Assembly (NCBI GenBank): GCA_023436515.1
Contig: JAEZIV010000056.1
Coordinates: 1 to 7,485, forward strand
Origin: Bacillota bacterium
Lineage (GTDB): Bacteria; Bacillota; Clostridia; Acetivibrionales; DSM-1351
Length of the DNA stretch: 7,485 nucleotides
Direction: 5' to 3'
Position 1 is the first letter of the stretch. Each line of letters begins with the position of its first letter. Below are positions 1-4,459 of this stretch, in pieces. The position numbers and the translations under genes were made by a program. The notes below the pieces were generated by a model that searched no databases, was not told the DNA's origin, and saw only the letters and a program-made list of their open reading frames with translations.

Positions 1-85
1 CCTTTGAAAGTATGTGAGCCATATTTACAGATGTTATTGTTTTGGCAACTCCACCCTTTAAGTTTATGATTGATATTATTTTCAT
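1..85 (-). CDS. ParA/Soj-type partition ATPase, N-terminus only (runs off left edge)
   Basis: Twenty-eight codons are visible before the window ends. The protein starts MKIISIINLKGGVAKT, which is beta-strand 1 followed by the deviant Walker A motif of the ParA/MinD family (KGGxxKT, with signature Lys10 and P-loop Lys15). Family members are ATPases that dimerise on DNA and position plasmids, chromosomes or other cargo. The ATG overlaps the TGA of the preceding gene (ATGA), so translation is probably coupled; no good independent ribosome binding site is seen at normal spacing. One departure from the usual motif is Ile17 where TT is more common. ParA in a prophage suggests plasmid-like maintenance of a circular form, but the rest of the protein, and any ParB partner, lie outside the window. 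Confidence in the family is high from the P-loop; the specific role is inferred. Confidence 0.82.
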   Translation of the reverse strand, partial: MKIISIINLKGGVAKTITSVNMAHILSK

Positions 86-648
86 TTCTTTTTATCATCC
101 TCTCCCAGCTTATTCTCATATGCAAACATGCATTGCTTTGTCAAAGTTTCCATCTGTTCAACAAATCTCTTGTCTATCACATCATTGATCTGTACTATTC
201 CAACAAGAAGCATTCCGTTTTTTATTGCTATGTACGGCCTGCCACTTTTCGTAAGCCTTTCATAAAGTTCTATCGTGTCCTTTATGTCTGCTACAGGCTT
301 AAGGTAATCAGTATCAATGAATACAATCCCCTGTGATGTCCGTAATGGTTGAAGCGTTACACCCATTCTGGTTATAAATATTCCTTCATGATCTAGCATT
401 CTTTCGCAATCATCTATATCACTAAAGGAATACCCTTCTGGCATAGCTGCTTCCCTAAATGTATAATCATTACGTTTGCTGTCAGGAACATCAAATATTG
501 TGAATATATTCTGCTTATTTAGTATAGGCATGTTGTACAGCGGATACATTGCATAACCATCACCAATCCACTGAACGTCATTCCCCTCTTCATATAGGTG
601 TATGCCCTTAGTTTGCTTGCATAGGCTAGCTAATGCTTTTATTTTCAT
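82..648 (-). CDS. Conserved-looking phage protein of unknown function, 188 aa
   Basis: I do not recognise a named domain. The protein appears soluble: no signal peptide or membrane segment, mixed alpha/beta composition, and a charged C-terminal tail (ENKLGEDDKKK). Striking stretches are WIGDGYAMYPLYNMP (about residues 28-42), FTIFDVPDSKR (about 49-59) and QPLRTSQGIVFIDTDYLKP (about 102-120). The open frame extends 109 codons further upstream, but that part lies inside the nuclease gene. The ATG at 648 is chosen because it overlaps the upstream stop as ATGA and follows GGAGAGG. It sits between the VRR-NUC nuclease and ParA in the leftward operon, so a role in phage DNA metabolism or replication is plausible but not shown. 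From memory, proteins with this general pattern occur in Firmicute prophages next to replication genes; that needs a search. Confidence 0.78.
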   Translation of the reverse strand: MKIKALASLCKQTKGIHLYEEGNDVQWIGDGYAMYPLYNMPILNKQNIFTIFDVPDSKRNDYTFREAAMPEGYSFSDIDDCERMLDHEGIFITRMGVTLQPLRTSQGIVFIDTDYLKPVADIKDTIELYERLTKSGRPYIAIKNGMLLVGIVQINDVIDKRFVEQMETLTKQCMFAYENKLGEDDKKK

Positions 649-1037
649 GCCTCTCCACTCCCTTTTGTCAGATAATCGGTTATTACTGTTGATGCCTCTT
701 CCCAGCCATAACATACATTGACTTGATAACCCTGTTTCTGTAAGCGGGATATCCAAACATCCTGAATTTCTGTTGTTTTGTTCTTTCCAGCCTTTAGCTC
801 TATGTATAGGCCATGATACTGACCCCGTGATACCGGGAGAAATATGTCTGGAACTCCGGATTTTACTCCTTCCATTTTCAACCGCTTGGCTGTTGTTATA
901 TTCCTTTTGCCTCCGTTGGGTATGTGATGGAGGAGGATTAATTCCGGGTACTTGCATTCCTGCAATGTAGCCCACCTGAATAAATTTATCTGCTCAACAC
1001 TTTCTGAGGCGTGAGGCATTGCATTATATCCATTCAT
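645..1037 (-). CDS. VRR-NUC domain nuclease, 130 aa
   Basis: This is a stand-alone VRR-NUC protein of the PD-(D/E)XK nuclease superfamily, a type common in phage replication modules and thought to cut branched DNA intermediates. Visible signatures are Glu15 in the first helix, IPNGGKR (39-45), GVKSGVPDIFLP (57-68, catalytic Asp64), GLYIELK (76-82, catalytic Glu80 and Lys82) and Gln92, the conserved glutamine that follows. About 130 aa is normal for the phage form. The frame is open for 51 codons upstream into the SSB gene, but the ATG at 1037 has a GGAGG at the right distance, made from the last codons of SSB. The gap to SSB is 4 bases and the stop overlaps the next start (ATGA), so SSB, this gene and the 188-aa gene form a tight translational unit. 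Confidence 0.92.
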   Translation of the reverse strand: MNGYNAMPHASESVEQINLFRWATLQECKYPELILLHHIPNGGKRNITTAKRLKMEGVKSGVPDIFLPVSRGQYHGLYIELKAGKNKTTEIQDVWISRLQKQGYQVNVCYGWEEASTVITDYLTKGSGEA

Positions 1038-1041
1038 TGTC

Positions 1042-1443
1042 TTACCTCCATGACTTTCTGTTATCATCAGGCAATGGAGTATATCCGTCTGGATATTCTT
1101 CATAGGCATCTCCCTTTTGGTCTCTCTTGGCTTCTGCAAAATATGTTTCGTCAGCCACAACCTCGGTAACATAATGGCGCTTGCCTTCATTATCGTCCCA
1201 TGTTCTGGTCTGGATTCTTCCTACAATGGCTACCTGCATTCCTTTATCAAAGTGTTTTTCAACAAATTCAGCAGTTTTCCCGAAAGCGACTATGTTTGGG
1301 AAGTCTGCTGAAGGCTGCCCTTCTTTTTCTGATGTTCTCCTATTTACTGCTAATGTGAAGTTTGCTACCGCTATATTGTTACCACTCGTATATCTCAGTT
1401 CTGGGACCTTGGTTAATCTCCCCATTAAAATAACTTTGTTCAT
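1042..1443 (-). CDS. ssb: Single-stranded DNA-binding protein (SSB), 133 aa
   Basis: A bacterial-type SSB with one OB fold. It starts MNKVILMGRLTKVPELRYT and continues with NIAVANFTLAVNR, FPNIVAFGKTAEFVEKHFDKG and QVAIVGRIQTRTWDD, all matching the family closely. It would coat single-stranded DNA during element replication, which fits a nearby rolling-circle initiator. The ATG at 1443 follows a GGTGAGGG-rich ribosome binding site overlapping the end of the upstream gene, 7 bases away. The C-terminus is odd. After a short acidic linker it ends PLPDDNRKSWR, without the usual D-D-D-x-P-F tip that recruits host repair and replication proteins. Function as an ssDNA-binding protein is near certain; loss of partner recruitment is inferred. 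Confidence 0.95.
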   Translation of the reverse strand: MNKVILMGRLTKVPELRYTSGNNIAVANFTLAVNRRTSEKEGQPSADFPNIVAFGKTAEFVEKHFDKGMQVAIVGRIQTRTWDDNEGKRHYVTEVVADETYFAEAKRDQKGDAYEEYPDGYTPLPDDNRKSWR

Positions 1444-1450
1444 TTATCCC

Positions 1451-1792
1451 TCACCTCTCCAGCTGTGGTTCAGCTTCACTGTGTACTATTACTTCCCAAC
1501 CTGCCAGCCTCATTGATTCAAACATTGATTGAACTGCTCTTTTCCTTGAACTGCTCTGTCCGCAGCGAGGAGGATTTATAAAAAACCTTCTCCCATTCCA
1601 ATACCTCGCACCACTGGTATATAATCCAGCCTCTTTTACTGCCGTTATTACTTTTTGATTACCTGCTCTCGGTAAAAAGATTGCTAGGGTATCAAGGTTT
1701 ATACTTCCCTTATCCTCCCCCTTGGCTGCAATCTCAGCTTCCTTTTTGGCTTTTATTAGGTCTGCTGTCAATTTCGCATAATTCGTTCTCAC
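1451..1792 (-). CDS. Unrecognised phage protein, about 113-116 aa
   Basis: No family is recognised. The N-terminal third is a charged, probably helical segment rich in Lys, Ala and Glu. It is followed by a more conserved-looking core (SINLDTLAIFLPRAGNQKV and GLYTSGARYWNGRRFFINPP) and a C-terminal basic/hydrophobic part (SRKRAVQSMFESMRLAGWEV). The first possible start is GTG at 1801, but the purine-rich GGAAGAGG lies directly against it with no spacing. The in-frame GTG at 1792 has that site about 9 bases upstream and is preferred, giving 113 aa. Either start overlaps the 3' end of the upstream gene by more than 50 bases, which is unusual. It lies 7 bases before SSB and shares its operon, so a replication-associated role is possible. 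Confidence 0.7.
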   Translation of the reverse strand: MRTNYAKLTADLIKAKKEAEIAAKGEDKGSINLDTLAIFLPRAGNQKVITAVKEAGLYTSGARYWNGRRFFINPPRCGQSSSRKRAVQSMFESMRLAGWEVIVHSEAEPQLER

Positions 1793-2003
1793 CTTTCGCA
1801 CCCTCTTCCGTTGTCTGATTTATACTGTTAAATATCTGCTGCTTGAGTTGCTTATTTTGCTCATATAATTCCAGTGCAGTACTTGCAACAATTGCTATGC
1901 AACTATCAAGACATGCCTTTTTCTCTCCCAACATACTACACTCAACACAGCTTTTATTTACACATTGGATTGCATCTATCAAGTTCTGTTTGCTCAGTTC
2001 CAA
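1734..2003 (-). CDS. Small Cys-containing phage protein of unknown function, 89 aa
   Basis: Not recognised. The N-terminal half contains five cysteines with the spacing C14-x4-C19-x2-C22-x8-C31-x3-C35, which could bind a metal or form a small zinc-knuckle-like fold, followed by a helical stretch (IAIVASTALELYEQNKQLKQQI). The C-terminal 30 residues are polar and look disordered. The start is TTG at 2003. It begins 1 base after the stop of the initiator gene and has GGAGAGG 6 bases upstream, inside the end of that gene. Immediate coupling to the replication initiator suggests co-expression with it. The 3' end overlaps the next gene by 59-68 bases. Confidence 0.68.
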   Translation of the reverse strand: MELSKQNLIDAIQCVNKSCVECSMLGEKKACLDSCIAIVASTALELYEQNKQLKQQIFNSINQTTEEGAKGENELCEIDSRPNKSQKGS

Positions 2004-2004
2004 A

Positions 2005-2790
2005 TTAATCCTCTCCCTTCTTGCCTTTTTGCTCCTTATCTGGCTTTCTTCTCATTTTTATGTAGAGCTGAGTTGATGATGAGTATTCATTAAGTTTTGC
2101 CCTGCACTCAGTGTATGTGTAACCAGGGTATAGCTTCTCAAATAATTCCCGATCATCCAGAAACATTGCCAGCTGCTCTGTTTTTCTTTTGCTGAACTTA
2201 TAGTCATTAATTTTTATGGTGGGCTGCTTCAAATTTTTGGATTGTGTCCACCTCTTTGCCCCCTGTGGATCCTTGGCAAGATATCTGGCTAAACCTTCAT
2301 ATCCAAATTCATCTGCTTTAAGCCTGTCAGCATTAGCCCTACCCTTTCCCCATAATTGCTCTACTGTATCCCTGTCCATCCCTGATATTACAAAGTGATG
2401 ATGTATTCTTATCTTTTTTCTTTTATCTGTTCCATCAGGATTGTGATATTCCATTACGGCTATGTATTTTGCTGGAGGTAATCCTCTCCTTTTTCTACTG
2501 TGATTGATACGCCTCAAATAATTGACTTCATTCCTTTTTGCCTCTTCTAAACTTGTTGGTAAATTTTCTTGATTGTATGTAGTATGAACAGATAAATCAT
2601 CATCGGTGAAGTTATTATTGATTAGTCTGATAAGATGCTTTTTTGCATTTTTGTCATTTAAATTCTTTTGTTTTGGAGTAGATTCTTTCTCTTTTTTCTT
2701 CCTCGCCATTTTTCTTTCTTGATCCGATATAGGATATATTTCTATCTCCAACATTTTCCCAGAGTATATTCTTTTTTCACGGTACGGCAT
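2005..2790 (-). CDS. rep: HUH-type rolling-circle replication initiator (phage G2P/ORF2-like Rep), 261 aa
   Basis: Probable rolling-circle initiator that nicks one strand at an origin and stays covalently bound through a tyrosine. Counting from the ATG at 2790, motif I-like sequence lies at about 61-78 (FTDDDLSVHTTY...LP). The metal-binding HUH motif is RIHHHFVI (His130 and His132), then WGKGRANADRL (147-157), and the catalytic YxxK is in ARYLAKDP (Tyr170, Lys173). This pattern matches the filamentous-phage G2P/ORF2-like Rep family found in Firmicute elements. The N-terminus (about 25-50) is highly basic. The frame is open 12 codons further to a TTG at 2826, but AGGAGG at 2802-2807 supports the ATG. 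It is the largest gene of the leftward operon. The preceding 252 bases hold many inverted repeats and an opposing promoter, suggesting an origin and copy control there. Conjugative relaxase is a less likely alternative, as no mobilisation genes are visible. Confidence 0.87.
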   Translation of the reverse strand: MPYREKRIYSGKMLEIEIYPISDQERKMARKKKEKESTPKQKNLNDKNAKKHLIRLINNNFTDDDLSVHTTYNQENLPTSLEEAKRNEVNYLRRINHSRKRRGLPPAKYIAVMEYHNPDGTDKRKKIRIHHHFVISGMDRDTVEQLWGKGRANADRLKADEFGYEGLARYLAKDPQGAKRWTQSKNLKQPTIKINDYKFSKRKTEQLAMFLDDRELFEKLYPGYTYTECRAKLNEYSSSTQLYIKMRRKPDKEQKGKKGED

Positions 2791-3042
2791 ATTGTTTTTA
2801 TCCTCCTGGTATCTCTTTATTAACAATTAACTGTGTATATTTTTGTATTACTGTTAATAATTTCAACTATCAACCTTTGCCTTGTTGATAAGTCATAGTT
2901 GATAAGATAATACCTATTACAAGGGCGAAAAAGCTTGAAAACTGCCCTTTTCAATTGACAAAATGCCGTATTTTTGATATAATTTATTTAACATATTTTA
3001 GTTTATACGGCATTTCATGGTCGGTTTACATTAGGGTCGAAG
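2791..3042. other. Initiator leader region packed with inverted repeats; candidate double-strand origin
   Basis: This gene-free stretch upstream of rep contains many symmetric elements. They are a 9-bp inverted repeat at 2817-2825/2852-2860; TATCAAC at 2868-2874 with GTTGATA at 2884-2890; an overlapping alternative pair TCAACTAT 2863-2870 with ATAGTTGA 2895-2902; two direct copies of GTTGATAAG at 2884 and 2898 (14-base period); AAGGGC/GCCCTT at 2921-2926/2944-2949; an 11-bp perfect pair AAATGCCGTAT/ATACGGCATTT at 2961-2971/3005-3015; and a 10-bp hairpin at 3024-3053. Rolling-circle origins usually combine a Rep-binding repeat with a hairpin exposing the nick site and often lie next to rep, so this is the best candidate in the window. 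Some of these repeats may instead be RNA structures in the rep mRNA leader. The structures are directly visible; the origin assignment is inference and the nick site is unknown. Confidence 0.4.
2955..2983 (+). promoter_or_regulatory. Perfect consensus sigma-A promoter opposing rep
   Basis: TTGACA at 2955-2960, a 17-base spacer, then TATAAT at 2978-2983, with TGA just before the -10 giving an extended -10 as well. Every core position matches consensus. It points rightward, away from rep and against the leftward operon; a start near 2990 is expected. Its spacer contains one arm of the 11-bp inverted repeat, so a protein bound there could control it. No plausible reading frame follows, so it most likely drives the short RNA below. 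Confidence 0.8.
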
Positions 3043-3063
3043 TTAATGTAAACTGATTTTTTT
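2990..3063 (+). ncRNA. Predicted countertranscribed RNA (about 70-75 nt) antisense to the rep mRNA leader
   Basis: A perfect promoter ends at 2983, and a hairpin with seven T follows at 3024-3063. The only frame between them is a five-codon one, so the product should be a short untranslated RNA. It is complementary to the leader of the leftward rep transcript and to the last 21 bases of the upstream 76-aa gene. In pT181- and pMV158-type rolling-circle plasmids, a short RNA of this layout limits Rep synthesis; this model is transferred here by analogy. The RNA also carries UACGGCAU (3006-3013), complementary to the rep start codon region AUGCCGUA (2783-2790), so it might block initiation directly. 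The boundaries are estimates. Confidence 0.5.
3022..3063 (+). terminator. Hairpin plus T7: intrinsic terminator of the countertranscribed RNA
   Basis: GTTTACATTA (3024-3033) pairs perfectly with TAATGTAAAC (3044-3053) around a 10-base loop. The stem extends by a G-T wobble and a C-G pair to 3022/3055, and seven T follow at 3057-3063. The T-run is on the plus-strand side only, so termination is rightward. The stem is AT-rich, hence moderate strength. The same hairpin could alternatively be the nick-site cruciform of an origin. Confidence 0.6.
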
Positions 3064-3273
3064 ATGTCCTCCACTCCTTTCTCTATGTTTTTCTTCCCGG
3101 TATGTACAGCGTGTCAGGCTCATTTCTGTGTTTAGATATCTACATAAGGTGTAGCAATGAGACATGCACACACCTGCATTATTGAACTTTGGGCACTGTA
3201 CTGTGCTCTTTGCATTGCTTATTGGGTTTAAGCATGTAGGGCATAGTGTTAATACTCTACTTTTTACTGACAA
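3043..3273 (-). CDS. Cys-rich small phage protein, probable zinc-binding, 76 aa
   Basis: Not a family I can name. It has C11-x2-C14, C27, C36, H39, C40, C44 and C56. The clusters CPTC near the start and VCMSHCYTLC in the middle strongly suggest one or two bound zinc ions. The C-terminus (KHRERSGGHKK) is basic, compatible with nucleic-acid contact. The start is TTG at 3273 with AAGGAGGG 6 bases upstream, an ideal site; there is no in-frame ATG before the first Cys pair. It lies 12 bases after the 58-aa Cys-rich gene and is the last gene before the rep leader. Its final codons form part of the 3022-3055 hairpin and overlap the predicted antisense RNA. Confidence 0.78.
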   Translation of the reverse strand: MSVKSRVLTLCPTCLNPISNAKSTVQCPKFNNAGVCMSHCYTLCRYLNTEMSLTRCTYREEKHRERSGGHKKISLH

Positions 3274-3285
3274 TTGTATCCCTCC

Positions 3286-3462
3286 TTAGAAGGCTTTTTG
3301 TAATTCCATGTATGTAGGGCAACTTGTGTATTTATTTTTACAATGCTTGTCCTTATGCTTTTCAACATTCAGGCTGAAGGGATTTTTCTTTACCTGCCCT
3401 CTCCTGCACTTAATATGATTTCTGTTTGATGTCTCAAAATATGGACAATTGCATTTCACCAT
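3286..3462 (-). CDS. Small Cys-rich protein, probable zinc-binding, 58 aa
   Basis: A short gene with a clear ribosome binding site (AAGGAGAGG) upstream of the ATG at 3462. The protein has two Cys clusters: C4-x-C6-PYF and C19 in the first third, and H40-C41 and C48-P in KHCKNKYTSCPTYMEL. The middle is Lys-rich. The pattern looks like a small metal-binding fold of the sort found in phage early regions; no function is assigned. It lies between two other small Cys-containing genes in the same operon, 34 bases after the zinc-ribbon gene and 12 bases before the 76-aa gene, so the three probably form a cassette. Confidence 0.75.
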   Translation of the reverse strand: MVKCNCPYFETSNRNHIKCRRGQVKKNPFSLNVEKHKDKHCKNKYTSCPTYMELQKAF

Positions 3463-3496
3463 AAAAGCCTCTCCTTACTGTTTTCCGGTTCTGTTC

Positions 3497-3649
3497 TCAT
3501 ATAAAATCTACCTGATTGAAGTAACAATCCGGATTGTTGCATTTTAAAATTGCTTTACCGGTTCTATTTTCATACGCTCCAGTGTGCTGTAATCTTCCGT
3601 TGCAAAATGGACATTCCGAGTTGTCTTGAAATTCAAATTTCTCTGTCAT
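3497..3649 (-). CDS. Zinc-ribbon mini-protein, 50 aa
   Basis: The protein has a C13-P-F-C16 knuckle and a second pair C37-x4-C42 separated by a beta-rich stretch (RLQHTGAYENRTGKAILKC), a typical zinc-ribbon layout. Such proteins bind nucleic acid or act as adaptors; the target is unknown. The frame is open to 3724, but that extension crosses the opposing promoter and ribosome binding site. The ATG at 3649 with AAAGGAG upstream is the better start. It is the first leftward gene after the opposing 88-aa gene, so its leader overlaps that gene's promoter. Confidence 0.75.
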   Translation of the reverse strand: MTEKFEFQDNSECPFCNGRLQHTGAYENRTGKAILKCNNPDCYFNQVDFI

Positions 3650-3679
3650 TGTGTTTTCATCTCCTTTCTTGTTAAAATG

Positions 3680-3688
3680 TGGTATAAT
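3680..3688 (+). promoter_or_regulatory. Extended -10 promoter of the 88-aa plus-strand gene
   Basis: TGG followed by TATAAT (3683-3688) is a perfect extended -10; no good -35 is found at 16-18 bases, which extended -10 promoters tolerate. Expected start is near 3695, just before the strong GGAGGGAGG ribosome binding site of the gene at 3713. It lies in the leader of the divergent zinc-ribbon gene. Confidence 0.6.
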
Positions 3689-3712
3689 CTCCCATAGGAG
3701 GGAGGTGAATGT

Positions 3713-3979
3713 ATGCAGCAACAAGCACGAATTTCTTTTTCTGATGGAAGTACTATAGTTATCATTGAGGATCAGTTAATTATTCCTATAATCAAATATG
3801 TAAAAGATGATAAGACCTCAGTATCAAAGGCTGAACCAGTTGGAATATGGTATCATCTTTCTGATGGCCTGATACCATCACTGGCTGAACTTCTTTGTAG
3901 CTGTGAGTTTTTTCAGATATTAACTGAGGATGATAAAATTTATAGTTCAAAAGCTGTGGTTTCCATAGAAAATATCTAA
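3713..3979 (+). CDS. Unrecognised 88-aa protein, oriented against the early operon (moron-like)
   Basis: The function is not recognised. The protein is soluble, begins with a beta-rich part (ARISFSDGSTIVIIEDQLIIPIIKY), continues with GIWYHLSDGLIPSLAELLCSCEFF around residues 44-67 and ends KIYSSKAVVSIENI. It has a very strong ribosome binding site (GGAGGGAGGTG) 5 bases before the ATG, a private extended -10 promoter and a hairpin terminator, while all surrounding genes are on the other strand. Genes arranged like this in prophages are often expressed in the lysogen and provide host-benefit or exclusion functions; that is a general rule, not evidence for this one. The leftward operon transcript would be antisense to it, so lytic transcription may silence it. 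Confidence 0.8.
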   Translation: MQQQARISFSDGSTIVIIEDQLIIPIIKYVKDDKTSVSKAEPVGIWYHLSDGLIPSLAELLCSCEFFQILTEDDKIYSSKAVVSIENI

Positions 3980-3983
3980 TGTG

Positions 3984-4262
3984 TTATTGTGGGCGATTTG
4001 TTAACGGCAAATCGCTTATTTCTTCCTCTAGGATCATTTCAGCTGTAATAAAGACTGATTCCATCATAGTAATTTTTGATGGTGAGCTATGGTTATACAT
4101 TACTGCATCTTTCAGCCTTGATAATTCGCCTCTGGCTTCCCGGTATGTATTAGTGCGGCTCTTGATATCTTCAAGTATTACATTTGCTGTTTTTACTGTT
4201 TCAGCTTCCATTTTTATAAGAAGCTCAACTACATAAGCCTGTCTTTTCTTGAAATCTTTCAA
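3984..4262 (-). CDS. Unrecognised helical protein, 92 aa
   Basis: No family is recognised. The sequence is almost entirely predicted helix with a heptad-like pattern (YVVELLIKMEAETVKTANVILEDI, then REARGELSRLKDAVM) and an acidic end (AEMILEEEISDLPLTN), so a small coiled-coil or dimerising protein is likely. The frame can start at a GTG at 4307 overlapping the previous stop, but TTG at 4262 has a textbook GGAAGGAGG 7 bases upstream and is preferred. Its last codons form the terminator of the convergent plus-strand gene, and the two stops are 4 bases apart. Confidence 0.72.
   Translation of the reverse strand: MKDFKKRQAYVVELLIKMEAETVKTANVILEDIKSRTNTYREARGELSRLKDAVMYNHSSPSKITMMESVFITAEMILEEEISDLPLTNRPQ
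3993..4020 (+). terminator. Hairpin terminator after the plus-strand 88-aa gene
   Basis: GCGATTTG (3993-4000) pairs perfectly with CAAATCGC (4008-4015) around a 7-base loop, 14 bases past the stop at 3979, followed by the T-rich TTATTTCTT. The T-run is interrupted, so it may be leaky. It lies within the 3' coding end of the convergent 92-aa gene. On the minus strand the hairpin is followed by CACAATAAC, so it would not end leftward transcription. Confidence 0.6.
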
Positions 4263-4306
4263 GTATGTTCCTCCTTCCTGTTTAGTAGGATATTTCACCA
4301 GGTCCA

Positions 4307-4444
4307 CTAGGTTGATTGCTTATAATAACTTACAATCTGTTTGTCCAGTATTTCTGACTGTCGAAGTATTTCTTCCGGAGAAGCTCCTGTCTCTATCAGA
4401 TGATGAAGCTTCTCCCGTTCTTGCTCCATAGCTGTTTTTTTCAT
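4307..4444 (-). CDS. Spo0E-like sporulation regulatory protein, 45 aa
   Basis: Spo0E-family proteins are two-helix hairpins that remove phosphate from phosphorylated Spo0A and thereby delay sporulation. The first helix here is EQEREKLHHLIETG (7-20). The second contains QSEILDKQIVSYYKQ (29-43), matching the S-Q-x-L-D signature with Glu31 for Gln. Length, layout and the YYK ending fit the family. The ATG at 4444 follows GAGGG at 9-base spacing. It sits in the leftward early operon, 15 bases after the HTH gene. A phage copy could keep the host from sporulating during lytic growth, which is inferred. The Gln to Glu change at the signature could affect activity. Confidence 0.75.
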   Translation of the reverse strand: MKKTAMEQEREKLHHLIETGASPEEILRQSEILDKQIVSYYKQST

Positions 4445-4459
4445 ACGCAAATCCCTCTA

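Noticed and set aside
70..336. Plus-strand 88-codon frame at the left edge
   Set aside because: Antisense to the 188-aa gene and ParA start; no ribosome binding site and an atypical composition.
649..975. 109-codon upstream extension of the 188-aa gene (82-648)
   Set aside because: It lies wholly inside the VRR-NUC gene in another frame, is low-quality protein sequence (Pro/Ser/Arg-rich), and the ATG at 648 has ATGA coupling and a ribosome binding site.
1038..1190. 51-codon upstream extension of the VRR-NUC gene
   Set aside because: It overlaps SSB, which is certain; the ATG at 1037 has a GGAGG site and gives the usual family length.
2791..2826. TTG start for rep adding 12 residues
   Set aside because: The extension contains the AGGAGG of the ATG at 2790 and no ribosome binding site precedes the TTG.
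3014..3033. Mini reading frame MVGLH on the predicted antisense RNA
   Set aside because: Five codons, no ribosome binding site; not a plausible leader peptide.
3979..4431. Two plus-strand frames antisense to the 92-aa and Spo0E-like genes
   Set aside because: The minus-strand genes have clear ribosome binding sites and sensible proteins; the plus frames do not.
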